The position numbers and the translations under genes are program-made. Positions 36,033 to 44,353 of a stretch of 64,000 nucleotides of DNA are shown here, in pieces. The notes beneath the pieces were generated by a model. That model worked only from the letters and a program-made list of their open reading frames with translations, did not search any database and was not told the DNA's origin. Position 1 is the stretch's first letter. The number at the start of each line of letters is the position of its first letter. The DNA comes from Myxococcus xanthus (GTDB lineage: Bacteria > Myxococcota > Myxococcia > Myxococcales > Myxococcaceae), in the NCBI RefSeq assembly GCF_013116825.1, contig NZ_JABFNS010000028.1, positions 1 through 64,000 of the forward strand. Direction: 5' to 3'.

Positions 36033-37121
36033 ATGAATCAGACCGCGAACGCTGATGTCGTTTCCGAGTCCACCCGTCTGCGCCAACGCTGGCAGGCCCT
36101 CCGCGAGGAGCAGCCTCGCACGCGTATCCGTGACGCCGCCGAGCAGCTGGGGGTGAGTGAAGCGCAGTTGCTCGCCACGGGACTTGGGGAGAGCGTCGTC
36201 CGGCTGGACCTCCGGCTGGATGCGCTCCTGCCCCGTTTCGAGTCGCTGGGGCGGGTGATGTCGCTCACACGCAACGCGCATGCCGTGCACGAGAAGCGTG
36301 GCACCTGGCGCAACATCGAGCTGCACGGCAAGCAGGGACTGGTGCTGGACGAGGAAATTGACCTGCGCTTGTTCTTCACGCGCTGGAGCTTCGGCTTCGC
36401 CATCCGCGAGCCGCACGGCGATGGCATCCGCCGCAGCCTCCAGTTCTTCGACGCGTCGGGGACGGCCGTCCACAAGCTCTACGTGGAGGAGGCCGGGCGC
36501 GAGGAGACGTTCGACACCCTGGTGAAGGAGTTCACCCACGCGGACCAGTCGCCGGTGCTCAGCATCGTCCCGGCCACGCCCGCGGCGGCGCCCAAGCCCG
36601 ACAGTGAGATTGACGCGGAGGGACTGCGCTCCGGCTGGCGCGCGCTCCAGGACACGCATGAGTTCTTCATGCTGCTCAACCGCTTCAGCGTGGCGCGCAC
36701 CCAGGCGCTCCGCCTGGCCGAGCCGGAGCTGACCACCCCGGTGGCGGCGTCCTCGCTGACGTGGGTGCTGGAGAAGGCTGCCGCGACGGAGCTGCCCCTC
36801 ATGATTTTCGTGGGCAACCCCGGTTGCATCCAGATTCACACCGGCCCGGTGAAGAACGTGAAGCCGATGGGCCCGTGGATGAACGTGCTGGACGCGGGCT
36901 TCAACCTCCACGTCCGCGCGGACCACGTCCGCTCGGCGTGGGTCGTGCGCAAGCCCACGCGGGACGGCGTCGTCACGTCCCTGGAGCTGTTCAACGAGGC
37001 GGGGGACAACATCGCGCTCATCTTCGGCAAGCGGAAGCCGGGGCAACCCGAGTCGCCCGAGTGGCGCGCGCTGGCCGAGGAGCTGGCCCAGGCGCTGCCC
37101 GCGAGCGAGGTGTCGCGATGA
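36033..37121 (+). CDS. hmuS: HmuS/HemS-type haem-handling protein
   Basis: A 362-residue cytoplasmic protein of the HemS/ChuS family. It is built as two similar halves (about 10-175 and 190-355), each with the family pattern: LGRVMSLTRNAHAVHEKRG in the first half and EKAAATELPLMIFVGNPGC...IHTGPVKNV in the second. Family members bind incoming haem and some degrade it to release iron. ATG 36033 is used; a GTG at 36024 adds three residues. Its stop overlaps the next start (ATGA), coupling it to HmuT. Confidence 0.9.
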   Translation: MNQTANADVVSESTRLRQRWQALREEQPRTRIRDAAEQLGVSEAQLLATGLGESVVRLDLRLDALLPRFESLGRVMSLTRNAHAVHEKRGTWRNIELHGKQGLVLDEEIDLRLFFTRWSFGFAIREPHGDGIRRSLQFFDASGTAVHKLYVEEAGREETFDTLVKEFTHADQSPVLSIVPATPAAAPKPDSEIDAEGLRSGWRALQDTHEFFMLLNRFSVARTQALRLAEPELTTPVAASSLTWVLEKAAATELPLMIFVGNPGCIQIHTGPVKNVKPMGPWMNVLDAGFNLHVRADHVRSAWVVRKPTRDGVVTSLELFNEAGDNIALIFGKRKPGQPESPEWRALAEELAQALPASEVSR

Positions 37122-38020
37122 GCCGCGCGTCCGGGCTGTCGTGGGTCTTCATAACGGTGGCGTCGCTCGCCCACGCGGCGGTGCCAGTGCCCGCGAAGCC
37201 TCCGGCGGCGGCCGCGGCCAAGGCCCCGGTCAACGCGGCGAAGCTGGTCACCGTCGGCCCTGCCATCACCGAAACCGTCTTCGCGCTGGGGGCAGGCGGG
37301 CAGGTGGTGGGCGTGGACGACACCAGCCTGGCGTTGGAGGTCGCCCGGAAGTCGCCCAAGGTGGGCTATCAGCGGGCGCTGTCATCGGAGGCCATCGTCG
37401 CGCTGGGGACGTCGCAGTTGGTGGCGTCCGAGGAGGCGGGCCCTCCCGGCGTGCTCGAGCAGCTCAAGACGGTGGGCGTGGACGTGGTGGTGCTGCCGAA
37501 CAAGCACACCGTCGATGCCACGCGCGAGCGCATCCGGACGCTCGCGCAGCGCCTGGGCAAGGCAGAGCAGGGGGAGGCCCTGGTCAAGCAATTGGACTCG
37601 GACCTGCGCAAGGCGCGGGAGCGCACGGCGGCGCGCAAGGACGCGAAGCCGCCGCGGGTCCTCGCGCTGTACGCGCGCGGGGCCAACGTCCTCATGGTGG
37701 CGGGCGCCGGGACAGCGGCGGGCGAGCTCGTCACGCTGTCGGGCGGCGTGAATGCCATCGCCGGCCATGCGGGCCACAAGCCGCTGACGGCGGAGGCGGT
37801 GGTCGAAGCGGCGCCGGACTTCATCCTCATGCCGGCCAGCTCCCTGGAACCGGTGGGCGGAGAGGAGGGCCTGTCGCGCACGCCCGGTCTGTCGCAGCTG
37901 CGCGGCTGGCGCCTCATCACCGTGGACGACGTCCACTTCATGGGGCTGGGGCCTCACATGGGCAAGGCCGTGAGCCGCTTGCAGGATGGATACGCGCCTC
38001 CGGCTCGGGGCAGCAAATGA
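37118..38020 (+). CDS. hmuT: Haem ABC transporter periplasmic binding protein
   Basis: A 300-residue periplasmic binding protein of the cobalamin/haem class. Signal MSRASGLSWVFITVASLAHA is followed by a short Pro/Ala linker. The first lobe is KLVTVGPAITETVFALGAGGQVVGVDDTSL, the long connecting helix is about 135-180, and the second lobe is RVLALYARGANVLMVAGAGT ... LITVDDVHFMGLGPHMGKAV. A tyrosine haem ligand is probably in LALYARG. It is joined by ATGA overlaps to hmuS and hmuU. Confidence 0.9.
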   Translation: MSRASGLSWVFITVASLAHAAVPVPAKPPAAAAAKAPVNAAKLVTVGPAITETVFALGAGGQVVGVDDTSLALEVARKSPKVGYQRALSSEAIVALGTSQLVASEEAGPPGVLEQLKTVGVDVVVLPNKHTVDATRERIRTLAQRLGKAEQGEALVKQLDSDLRKARERTAARKDAKPPRVLALYARGANVLMVAGAGTAAGELVTLSGGVNAIAGHAGHKPLTAEAVVEAAPDFILMPASSLEPVGGEEGLSRTPGLSQLRGWRLITVDDVHFMGLGPHMGKAVSRLQDGYAPPARGSK

Positions 38021-39105
38021 GTGCGTCGGAGATTGCGCCCGTCTCCGCCACCTATCGCACCCAGGAGCCCATCCAGCCAGCAGCCCCGCGTCCATGGCTG
38101 CTGCTGACGGCGCTGTTGCTGGGCGTGGTGCTCCTGTCGCTCGCCGTGGGCGCGGTGCCGGTGCCTCTGCTGGCGCTGGCGGGCAGTCTGTTGGAACGGG
38201 TGGGGCTGGACATCGGTCACAAGCTGGAGTCCGTGCAGCAGGCGGTGCTGCTGTCCATCCGCCTGCCGCGCGTGACGCTCGGCATCATGGTGGGCGCGGT
38301 GCTGGCCACCTGTGGTGCCGCGCTGCAGGCGTTGTTCCGCAACCCACTGGTGGAGCCCGGCCTGCTGGGCACATCCAGCGGCGCGGCGCTGGGGGCGGTG
38401 GCGGCCATCGTCATGGACGTGGCCCTCAGCGCCCACCTGGGCTCGCTGCGGATGCTCGCGGTGCCGGGCGCGGCCTTCCTGGGCGCGCTGGGCGCCACGC
38501 TGCTCGCGCACCGGCTGGGTGGGGGCGGCGGTCGCACGGAGACGGCGCGCATCCTCCTGGCGGGCGTGGCTGTCAGCGCAGGGGCGGGGGCGGGCATCGG
38601 TCTGCTCACGCAGATGGCCACCGACGCGCAGCTCCGCTCCATCACCTTCTGGACCTGGGGCAGCCTGGGCGGTGCGTCCTGGGACGTGGTGGGGGCCGCC
38701 ACGCCGCCGCTGCTCATCGCCCTGGGCCTGCTGCTGCGTGAGGCGCGCACCCTCAACCTCCTGCTGCTGGGGGAGCGCGAGGCGTGGCACCTGGGCGTGG
38801 ATGTCGAGCGCCTCAAGCGCCGGCTCATCCTCGCCGCGGCCCTGGGGGTGGGGGCCGCGGTGTCCGTCACCGGCGTCATCGCCTTCGTGGGCTTGCTGGT
38901 GCCCGCGCTGTTGCGGTTGGCGCTGGGACCGGACCACCGGCGGCTGCTCAGTGCTTCCGCCTTGCTGGGGGCCTCGCTGCTGGTGGGCGCGGACCTGCTG
39001 GCTCGCACGGCGGCCATTCCCGCCGAATTGCCCGTGGGCGCGCTTACGTCCGTGCTGGGCGTTCCCGTCTTCATCGGGCTGCTGTCGCGCAAGGGGGCCG
39101 CATGA
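38017..39105 (+). CDS. hmuU: Haem ABC transporter permease (FecCD family)
   Basis: A 362-residue inner-membrane permease with about ten helices. FecCD markers are RLPRVTLGIMVGAVLATCGAALQALFRNPL (about 85-115), GTSSGAALGA, FWTWGSLGGASWDVV and the coupling segment FVGLLVPALLRLALGPDHRRLL near residue 290, which docks with the ATPase. An unusually long soluble N-terminus of about 25 residues precedes helix 1. It starts inside the hmuT stop (ATGA) and ends inside the hmuV start. Confidence 0.92.
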   Translation: MSASEIAPVSATYRTQEPIQPAAPRPWLLLTALLLGVVLLSLAVGAVPVPLLALAGSLLERVGLDIGHKLESVQQAVLLSIRLPRVTLGIMVGAVLATCGAALQALFRNPLVEPGLLGTSSGAALGAVAAIVMDVALSAHLGSLRMLAVPGAAFLGALGATLLAHRLGGGGGRTETARILLAGVAVSAGAGAGIGLLTQMATDAQLRSITFWTWGSLGGASWDVVGAATPPLLIALGLLLREARTLNLLLLGEREAWHLGVDVERLKRRLILAAALGVGAAVSVTGVIAFVGLLVPALLRLALGPDHRRLLSASALLGASLLVGADLLARTAAIPAELPVGALTSVLGVPVFIGLLSRKGAA

Positions 39106-39905
39106 GCCTGGAGGTTCGTGGCATCGAGGTGTGGCGTGGCCGTGGGCGGACGCTGGGGCCCATGGATTTGATGCTGCAGCCCGGTGAGGTGCTGGCCGTC
39201 GTGGGGCCGAACGGCGCGGGCAAGTCCACGCTGCTGTCCGCCATGTCGGGCGAGCTGCGGTGCTCGACGGGCGAGGTGCTCCTGGACGGCACTCCCTTGC
39301 TGCATTGGAAGCCGCGGGAGCGCGCCATGCGGCTGGGCGTGCTCCCCCAGGAGTCGTCGCTGGGCTTCGGCTTCACGGCGCTAGAGGTGGCGCTGCTGGG
39401 ACGGAGTCCCCATGCGAGCCGCGCTGAGGGCAGCGCGGACCTGGCGGCGGCGGTGGCGGCGCTTGATGCCACCGACACGCGGCACCTGGCTTCGCGTTCG
39501 TATCTCACGCTGTCGGGGGGCGAGCGGCAGCGGGTGCAGCTGTCCCGGGTGCTGGCCCAGCTCTCTGAGCCATTGGCCTCTGGACACCGTTACCTGCTGC
39601 TGGACGAGCCGACGGCGAGTCTGGACCTGGCCCACCAGCACCTCGTTCTGGAGGCGGCGGCGCGCTTCGCCCTGGCGGGTGGCGCGGTGCTGGCGGTGCT
39701 GCATGACCTCAATCTGGCAGCGCGTTACGCGCACCGGATGGCCGTGCTCGCGGAGGGCCGGGTGGTTGAACTGGGCACACCGGCGCAGGTGCTTTCCCCG
39801 GAGCTGGTGGCCCGCGTCTTCGGTCTACGCGTGCAGGTCGTCGAATGGCCGGGCTCGCCCGGTCCCCTGGTCATCCCGGAGGGCCGCGCGCCGCTGACTC
39901 CCTGA
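39102..39905 (+). CDS. hmuV: Haem ABC transporter ATPase
   Basis: A 267-residue ABC ATPase. Walker A GPNGAGKST (about 34-42), Q-loop LPQES, signature LSGGERQRVQL, Walker B YLLLDEPTASLD and the switch His in AVLHDLNLA are all intact. It resembles HemV/FecE-type haem and siderophore ATPases. It is the last gene of the Fur-controlled operon. The short inverted repeat GCACGG/CCGTGC at 39906-39923, right after the stop, may end the transcript. Confidence 0.92.
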   Translation: MSLEVRGIEVWRGRGRTLGPMDLMLQPGEVLAVVGPNGAGKSTLLSAMSGELRCSTGEVLLDGTPLLHWKPRERAMRLGVLPQESSLGFGFTALEVALLGRSPHASRAEGSADLAAAVAALDATDTRHLASRSYLTLSGGERQRVQLSRVLAQLSEPLASGHRYLLLDEPTASLDLAHQHLVLEAAARFALAGGAVLAVLHDLNLAARYAHRMAVLAEGRVVELGTPAQVLSPELVARVFGLRVQVVEWPGSPGPLVIPEGRAPLTP

Positions 39906-40276
39906 GCACGGACCGCGCCGTGCCCGCTGGATTCAGCTCCCCGCGGGAAACGCCCTGGGCGCCCGGTGCCCCTCCACACCGCACGTGATGGCCCAGGGCC
40001 TTTCCCGTGGGGGACGCCGTTCCCCTCGCCGACGGCAGACGGGTAGGGAAGCCGTGGCCCGCCCGGTGCCCCCACGCCGCACATCGGGCGTGGTGTCGTG
40101 CCTCGTCACCCCGTCCCCGTTCGGCGGGCGCGGAGGTGCCCCGCATTGCGCTTCGAAGCGGCGGCAAAAGTCCCGACATTTCCGAACAGCGAGCTCGTGA
40201 CCGGCCTCCCAGGGGGCGCTGCGCCCGCGCGGCGATTGGAGTAGTCACGGGCGTGGGTCGTCGTCGAGGAGCCGCA
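39906..40276. other. Intergenic region with a short direct repeat
   Basis: 371 bases between hmuV and the transporter gene. Right after hmuV is a 6-base-pair hairpin (39906-39911 with 39918-39923). A 22-24-base word beginning GCCCGGTGCCCC and ending CCGCAC occurs at 39961-39984 and, with small changes, at 40061-40082. The region must also hold the transporter promoter. I see no coding frame with a ribosome site and no RNA gene. Confidence 0.45.
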
Positions 40277-41125
40277 TTGGAGACTGCTGCGCTGGTGCTG
40301 GTGTTGTCGTCCGCGTTCCTGCACGCGGCTTGGAACGCGCTGCTCAAGCGTCATCCCAATCCGGAAGTGGGCGTGGTGAGCGTCATCTCCGTGGTCATCC
40401 TGGCCAGTGGCATCTGGGCGCTGGGGATGCGCGGCCCCGCGTTCTCCAGCACGGAGGGGGTCGTCTGGGCGCTGTGGGCAGGCGTGTGTGAGAGCGTTTA
40501 CCTCGCGGGGCTCGCGCGGTCGCTGCGTCAGGCGCCACTCGGGCTCGCGTACACGGTGTCGCGTGGCGGCGCGATGCTGCTCGTCTGGCCCGTGTCCGTG
40601 CTGTGGTTGGGGGAGGCGGTGTCCCCGTGGACGGTGTCAGGCGTGGCGCTGCTCTGCGTTGGGTTGGCGGTGATGAACCTGTCCCGTTCCTCAGGGGCCA
40701 TGGGGACGGGCGTGGCGTGGGCGGCCCTGTCGGCGGTGGGAATCGCGGGCTATCACTTGAGCTACAAGATGGCGCTGGAGACGGGCGCGCAGCCTCCTGC
40801 GTTGTTCGCCACCGGCCTGCTCGTCGCGCTGCCCGTGCTCATCCTGGAGCGGGGCCGTCAGCAGGGGTGGGCTGCCCTCCGCCGGGAGGCTTTGCTCGCG
40901 CCGGGCCTCGTTCTGACGGCGGGGCTCATCTCCGCGCTGTCGTTCGGCCTGTTGCTGACGGCGCTGGCGGGGGGCGGCGCAGGCGCGGTGCTGACGCTTC
41001 GAAACACCTCCATCGCCTTCGCGCTGGTGCTCGCGGCGCTCCAGGGTGAGCGCCTGGGCCGACGGCAACTGTCGGGCGCCGCGCTCGTCGCCGTGGGCGC
41101 GGTGTTGCTGGGCGTGCCGGCATAG
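40277..41125 (+). CDS. EamA-family (DMT) transporter
   Basis: A 282-residue membrane protein with about ten helices in two EamA repeats. The first repeat (1-140) contains LHAAWNALLKRH, RQAPLGLAYTVSRGGAMLLV and a closing GVALLCVGLAVMNL. The second (145-282) contains GIAGYHLSYKMAL, GAVLTLRNTSIAFAL and GAALVAVGAVLLG. Such exporters move amino acids or metabolites; the substrate is unknown. The start is TTG 40277, supported by GAGGAG about 9 bases upstream and by the family N-terminus; the frame further upstream is Arg/Pro-rich. Confidence 0.82.
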   Translation: METAALVLVLSSAFLHAAWNALLKRHPNPEVGVVSVISVVILASGIWALGMRGPAFSSTEGVVWALWAGVCESVYLAGLARSLRQAPLGLAYTVSRGGAMLLVWPVSVLWLGEAVSPWTVSGVALLCVGLAVMNLSRSSGAMGTGVAWAALSAVGIAGYHLSYKMALETGAQPPALFATGLLVALPVLILERGRQQGWAALRREALLAPGLVLTAGLISALSFGLLLTALAGGGAGAVLTLRNTSIAFALVLAALQGERLGRRQLSGAALVAVGAVLLGVPA

Positions 41126-41211
41126 GCGGGCTCACCGCAGGACTGCCCGGACGCGATGCCCATGCGCTCACCTGTCCACGCTGCCGTGGGCTCGCGCGCA
41201 GGCCTTGCAGT

Positions 41212-41309
41212 GAGACGTCTCGCGAGACGCCTACGGCGGGGGAGTGCGCACCCTCCGCTCATCTCGCCGCATGCATTGCGGCGAGACGTTTCGCGAGCGG
41301 CCTACGGCG
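41212..41309. repeat. Imperfect 27-base direct repeat
   Basis: GAGACGT-type 27-mers lie at 41212-41238 and 41283-41309, identical at 24 positions; both end CCTACGGCG. The left copy contains the perfect palindrome GTCTCGCGAGAC (41217-41228). The right copy includes the stop codon of the TPR gene. The pair brackets a hairpin terminator. It may be a small dispersed repeat unit. Confidence 0.6.
41262..41286. terminator. Hairpin terminator between convergent genes
   Basis: TCTCGCCGC (41262-41270) pairs perfectly with GCGGCGAGA (41278-41286) over a 7-base loop; CGTTTCG follows on the plus strand. It lies between the EamA gene end (41125) and the TPR gene end (41302). Confidence 0.6.
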
Positions 41310-43221
41310 TGGGCGCGGACGCCGTCAGCCGCTTCAGCGCGTCTCTCGCATCCGGGTGGTCCGGCTGCAACTGCACGGCCTTCTTGTAGGCGTCCTTTGC
41401 CTCGTCGATGCGCTTCGTCGCCTCCAGCAGTTGCCCGAGGGCGTTGTGCGGCTCGGCGAAGTTCGGGTCCGCCTGCACGGCGTTGCGGAAGGACTTCTCC
41501 GCGCCCTTGGTGTTGCCCTGCTGGTACAGCGTGTGGCCCATGTACAGCAGGCCCAGCGAGTGGCGCGGGTCCACCGACAGCACGGACGTCAGCACCTTCC
41601 TCGCCTTCGCGCCGTCGCCGCCACGCAGGTAGATGAAGCCCAGCTCCGCGCGAGCCTCCAACTGCGCCGGATCCTTCGCCACCACCGCCTCGAGCTCCGA
41701 CACGGCCAGGTCCGGCCGCCCACGCCGCGAGTGGACGATGCCCAGCCGCGCCAGCGCCGCGGTGTCGGCCTCTTCGCCGTCCTTGGGCTTGAGCAGCCCC
41801 TCCGCCGCCACATAGTCGCCCATGGCCAGCAGCAGGTCCGCGAGCGCCAGCTTCGCGGCGCGATTGGCGGGGTCCTCGTCCAGGAGGGCCTTGTAGAGCG
41901 GCTGTGCTTTCGCGCCCACCCGCTTCTGCGCGTAGACATCCGCGAGCGCCAGCCGGTTCTCCGGCGTGGGGGCGAGCTTCACACCCTCTTCGTACTCGGC
42001 GATGGCGCCATCCAAGTCACCCTTGGCGCGCAGGGCCTCGCCATAGGCGGCGCGGGCGCTCGCGTCCTTCGGGAAGGCGCCCACGGCCGTCTTCAGGGTG
42101 GCCACCGCTTCGTCCGCCTTGCCCAGGCTGAGCCACGCGCGCGCAAGTCCCTGGTACGCCTCCGTCGTCTTCTTCCCGTCCTCGGCGCTCTTCTCGATGG
42201 CCGTCTTGAAGGCCTCGACGGCCTGCTTCTTCTTGCCCTGCGTCAGGTACAGGTGGCCCAGCTGCGTGTACGGCCCGCTGGACCGCTGCGGCTCCAGCAC
42301 CACGGCCTTTTCGAAGGCCTTCGTGGCCCGGGCGAAGTCGCCGAGCTGGTAGTACGCCAACCCCAGGTTGAAGTGCGCCTCGGCGAACTTCGGGTCCGCG
42401 GCGATGGCCTTGAGGAAGGCGTCGGTGGCCTTGCGCGGGTCACCCTTCTCGTTGAACGCCACGCCCATGTTGTTGTGCGCGCTGGCGTGCTTGGGGGCGG
42501 CGGCGAGCGTGCGCTGGTACTCGGCGATGGCGCCGTCCAGGTCGTTCTCCCGCATGAGGAGCACGCCGAGGTTGTAGTGCGCCTCGGTGTCACCCAGCTT
42601 CTGCCGGGTGGCCTCGCGCAGCGTCTCCTTGGCTTCGCCGTTGAGGCCCTTCTCCGCCAGGGCCTTGCCCAGATTCACGCGGGCCACGTTGAGCTTCGCG
42701 TCCAGCTTCAGCGCCTCACGGTAGGCCTCGATGGCGTCGTCCGTGCGGTTGGCGCGCTGCAGGGCCTCGCCCAGGTTGAAGCGCAGCTCCGCGTCCTGGG
42801 GGGCCAGCTCCACCGCCACCGCGTACTGGCTGATGGCCACGTCGCGCTCGTCCAGCACGCGCGCCAGCAGGCCGCGCTCGGCCCGGAGCGTGGACTCCTC
42901 GGGGAAGGCGGCGATGGCGGTGTCCAGCACCGTGCGCGCCTGCTCCGGCTCACCGGACAGCCGCAGCGCGCGGGCCAGGGCCAGCTTCGGCGGAATGAGG
43001 TCCGGCTCCTGGGCCACCAGCTTCTTCAGGGGCGCCACGGCCTTCTTCGGCGTGTTGAGCGCGAGGAAGGCGGTGCCCAGGCGGTACAGGGCATCCGCGT
43101 CGTCGGGGGACTCGGCCAACCGCGCGCTCTCCACGGCGGCGGTGCGCTCGAGCGTGGCCGTGTCGGGCTCGGCGGCCTGCGCGGTGAGGAACTGGAGCAC
43201 CAGGAAGCTGGCAGTCTTCAT
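41302..43221 (-). CDS. Secreted TPR protein (Glt/Nfs-like cluster)
   Basis: A 639-residue periplasmic protein. A short signal MKTASFLVLQFLTAQAA is followed by about 15-17 tandem TPR units covering nearly the whole chain (for example AHYNLGVLLMRENDLDGAIAEYQRTLAAAP, AHFNLGLAYYQLGDFARATKAFEKAVVLEP, GLLYMGHTLYQQGNTKGAEKSFRNAVQADP in separate places). TPRs are protein docking scaffolds. It is the last gene of the operon, and its ATG shares one base with the stop of the lipoprotein gene before it (TAATG). In gliding and spore-coat machines such periplasmic TPR proteins bridge inner- and outer-membrane parts. Confidence 0.88.
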   Translation of the reverse strand: MKTASFLVLQFLTAQAAEPDTATLERTAAVESARLAESPDDADALYRLGTAFLALNTPKKAVAPLKKLVAQEPDLIPPKLALARALRLSGEPEQARTVLDTAIAAFPEESTLRAERGLLARVLDERDVAISQYAVAVELAPQDAELRFNLGEALQRANRTDDAIEAYREALKLDAKLNVARVNLGKALAEKGLNGEAKETLREATRQKLGDTEAHYNLGVLLMRENDLDGAIAEYQRTLAAAPKHASAHNNMGVAFNEKGDPRKATDAFLKAIAADPKFAEAHFNLGLAYYQLGDFARATKAFEKAVVLEPQRSSGPYTQLGHLYLTQGKKKQAVEAFKTAIEKSAEDGKKTTEAYQGLARAWLSLGKADEAVATLKTAVGAFPKDASARAAYGEALRAKGDLDGAIAEYEEGVKLAPTPENRLALADVYAQKRVGAKAQPLYKALLDEDPANRAAKLALADLLLAMGDYVAAEGLLKPKDGEEADTAALARLGIVHSRRGRPDLAVSELEAVVAKDPAQLEARAELGFIYLRGGDGAKARKVLTSVLSVDPRHSLGLLYMGHTLYQQGNTKGAEKSFRNAVQADPNFAEPHNALGQLLEATKRIDEAKDAYKKAVQLQPDHPDARDALKRLTASAPTP

Positions 43222-43856
43222 TATAGGTTCTCCACGTAGGGACTCGCGCGCGCGTCGAAGGTCTTCTTCGCGAGCGCCGCCTTCTTCGCCTCCCACGCCT
43301 CCCGCGCCGTCTTCTCTTCCTTCTCGTCTCCAGCGAGCTCGGCGCGTTCCTCCTTCACCTCCGCCTTGCACTCGGAGACCTGCTCCTCGAAGTCCTTCGG
43401 GTCCAGCCGCTCGCTGCCCTCGACCTTCGCCTTCCGGGCGGCCTGCAGCCGGGCCAGCTCGAACTCGGCGAAGGCGCAGCGCAGCGCCAGCCGCTCCACG
43501 TCCCGCAGGCCCACGCTCAGCCGCTGCCGGGCGCGCAGGTACTCCACGCGGGCCTCGGCCTCGGCGATGGCCAGCTTCGCCACCTCGCGAGACACCTCGT
43601 CCGACGCGCGGTCCACTTCATCCTCCGCGGCTTCCTTGCGGGAGCGGGCGCGGCGGATGTTGTCGCGGGCGCGGCCAATCTCGTTGTCGGCCTCGTCCAC
43701 CCTGTCGATGGCGAGCGCGAGGTTGTTCTCCGCCTCCAGCAGCTCGATGCGCGCCTCGTACGGGAGCTTCTTCTCCATCGAGTCGGGCACGCGCATGTTG
43801 TAGCTGGCGCCGCACGCGGAGAGCAGGGGGAGGGTGAGCAGGACAAAGCGCTTCAT
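43221..43856 (-). CDS. Coiled-coil lipoprotein (Glt/Nfs-like cluster)
   Basis: A 211-residue lipoprotein; leader MKRFVLLTLPLLSACG. Residues 35-205 form a long charged coiled coil rich in Glu, Ala, Arg and Lys (LLEAENNLALAIDRVDEADNEI ... EERAELAGDEKEEKTAREAWEAKK), with three Cys, including the pair at about 133 and 165 in LRCAFAEF and SECKAEV that could staple the helix. It is likely an outer-membrane-anchored spacer or stalk. It begins with an ATGA overlap to the gene before it. Confidence 0.78.
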   Translation of the reverse strand: MKRFVLLTLPLLSACGASYNMRVPDSMEKKLPYEARIELLEAENNLALAIDRVDEADNEIGRARDNIRRARSRKEAAEDEVDRASDEVSREVAKLAIAEAEARVEYLRARQRLSVGLRDVERLALRCAFAEFELARLQAARKAKVEGSERLDPKDFEEQVSECKAEVKEERAELAGDEKEEKTAREAWEAKKAALAKKTFDARASPYVENL

Positions 43857-44353
43857 GGGACCGTCGCCTCGAAGCTTCCGAAGATGGTGCGCCCGGAATA
43901 GGTGTGGGTGCCGTTGACGAACGTGACGTGGAACTCGCCGGAGATGCGCTGGCCCTGCTGACTGGGGAGGGCCTTCACCTTCAGCCCACCCACCCGCAGC
44001 TCCGGGAAGGTCCGCGCCGGCTCATCCAGCACGTTGCGGCCAATGGCGCCGCGCTGGGCGCCGTTGGCCAGGACTTCCGCCAGGTTGACGTCCAGCGAGC
44101 CGGTGTAGCCCGCCGGGAGCATGTCCTGCACCCGGGCGCTGACCTTCAGCACCGTGTTGGTGCCCGTGCCCTGCTGGGTGACGAAGCTCACCGCCAGCTC
44201 ACCTTCGGCCAGCTGCGCCTCCGCGCGGTCGTAGCGCAGGTCGAGCAGCGACGTCACGCTGCCCTCCAGCCGCCCGCCCTCGTCGCCACAAGCGCAGAGG
44301 AGGGCGGTGAGCAGGACGCCGAGCCACGATGCACGCGAGGGCCTCACTTGCAT
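43853..44353 (-). CDS. Small beta-rich lipoprotein (Glt/Nfs-like cluster)
   Basis: A 166-residue lipoprotein: MQVRPSRASWLGVLLTALLCACGDEGG gives the lipobox. The mature part has regular beta strands (SLLDLRYDRAEAQL, LAVSFVTQQGTGTNTVLKVSARV, GEFHVTFVNGTHTYSGRTIFGSFEATV), compatible with a beta-sandwich. ATG 44353 lies within the 3' end of the large TPR gene; GTG 44362 is an alternative start. GltK of the gliding machine is likewise a small outer-membrane lipoprotein, but homology is not established. Confidence 0.72.
   Translation of the reverse strand: MQVRPSRASWLGVLLTALLCACGDEGGRLEGSVTSLLDLRYDRAEAQLAEGELAVSFVTQQGTGTNTVLKVSARVQDMLPAGYTGSLDVNLAEVLANGAQRGAIGRNVLDEPARTFPELRVGGLKVKALPSQQGQRISGEFHVTFVNGTHTYSGRTIFGSFEATVP

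Noticed and set aside
33156-37046. A 1296-codon open frame antisense to the TonB receptor, HmuY and HmuS genes.
   Set aside because: It is a by-product of high-GC codon bias. The opposite strand carries three proteins with clear domains, signal peptides and ribosome sites, while the antisense product is a His/Gln/Arg-rich string with no fold.
39725-40084. A minus-strand frame of 119 codons over the end of hmuV and the gap.
   Set aside because: It is Gly/Arg/Pro-rich, overlaps a well-supported gene and has no ribosome site.
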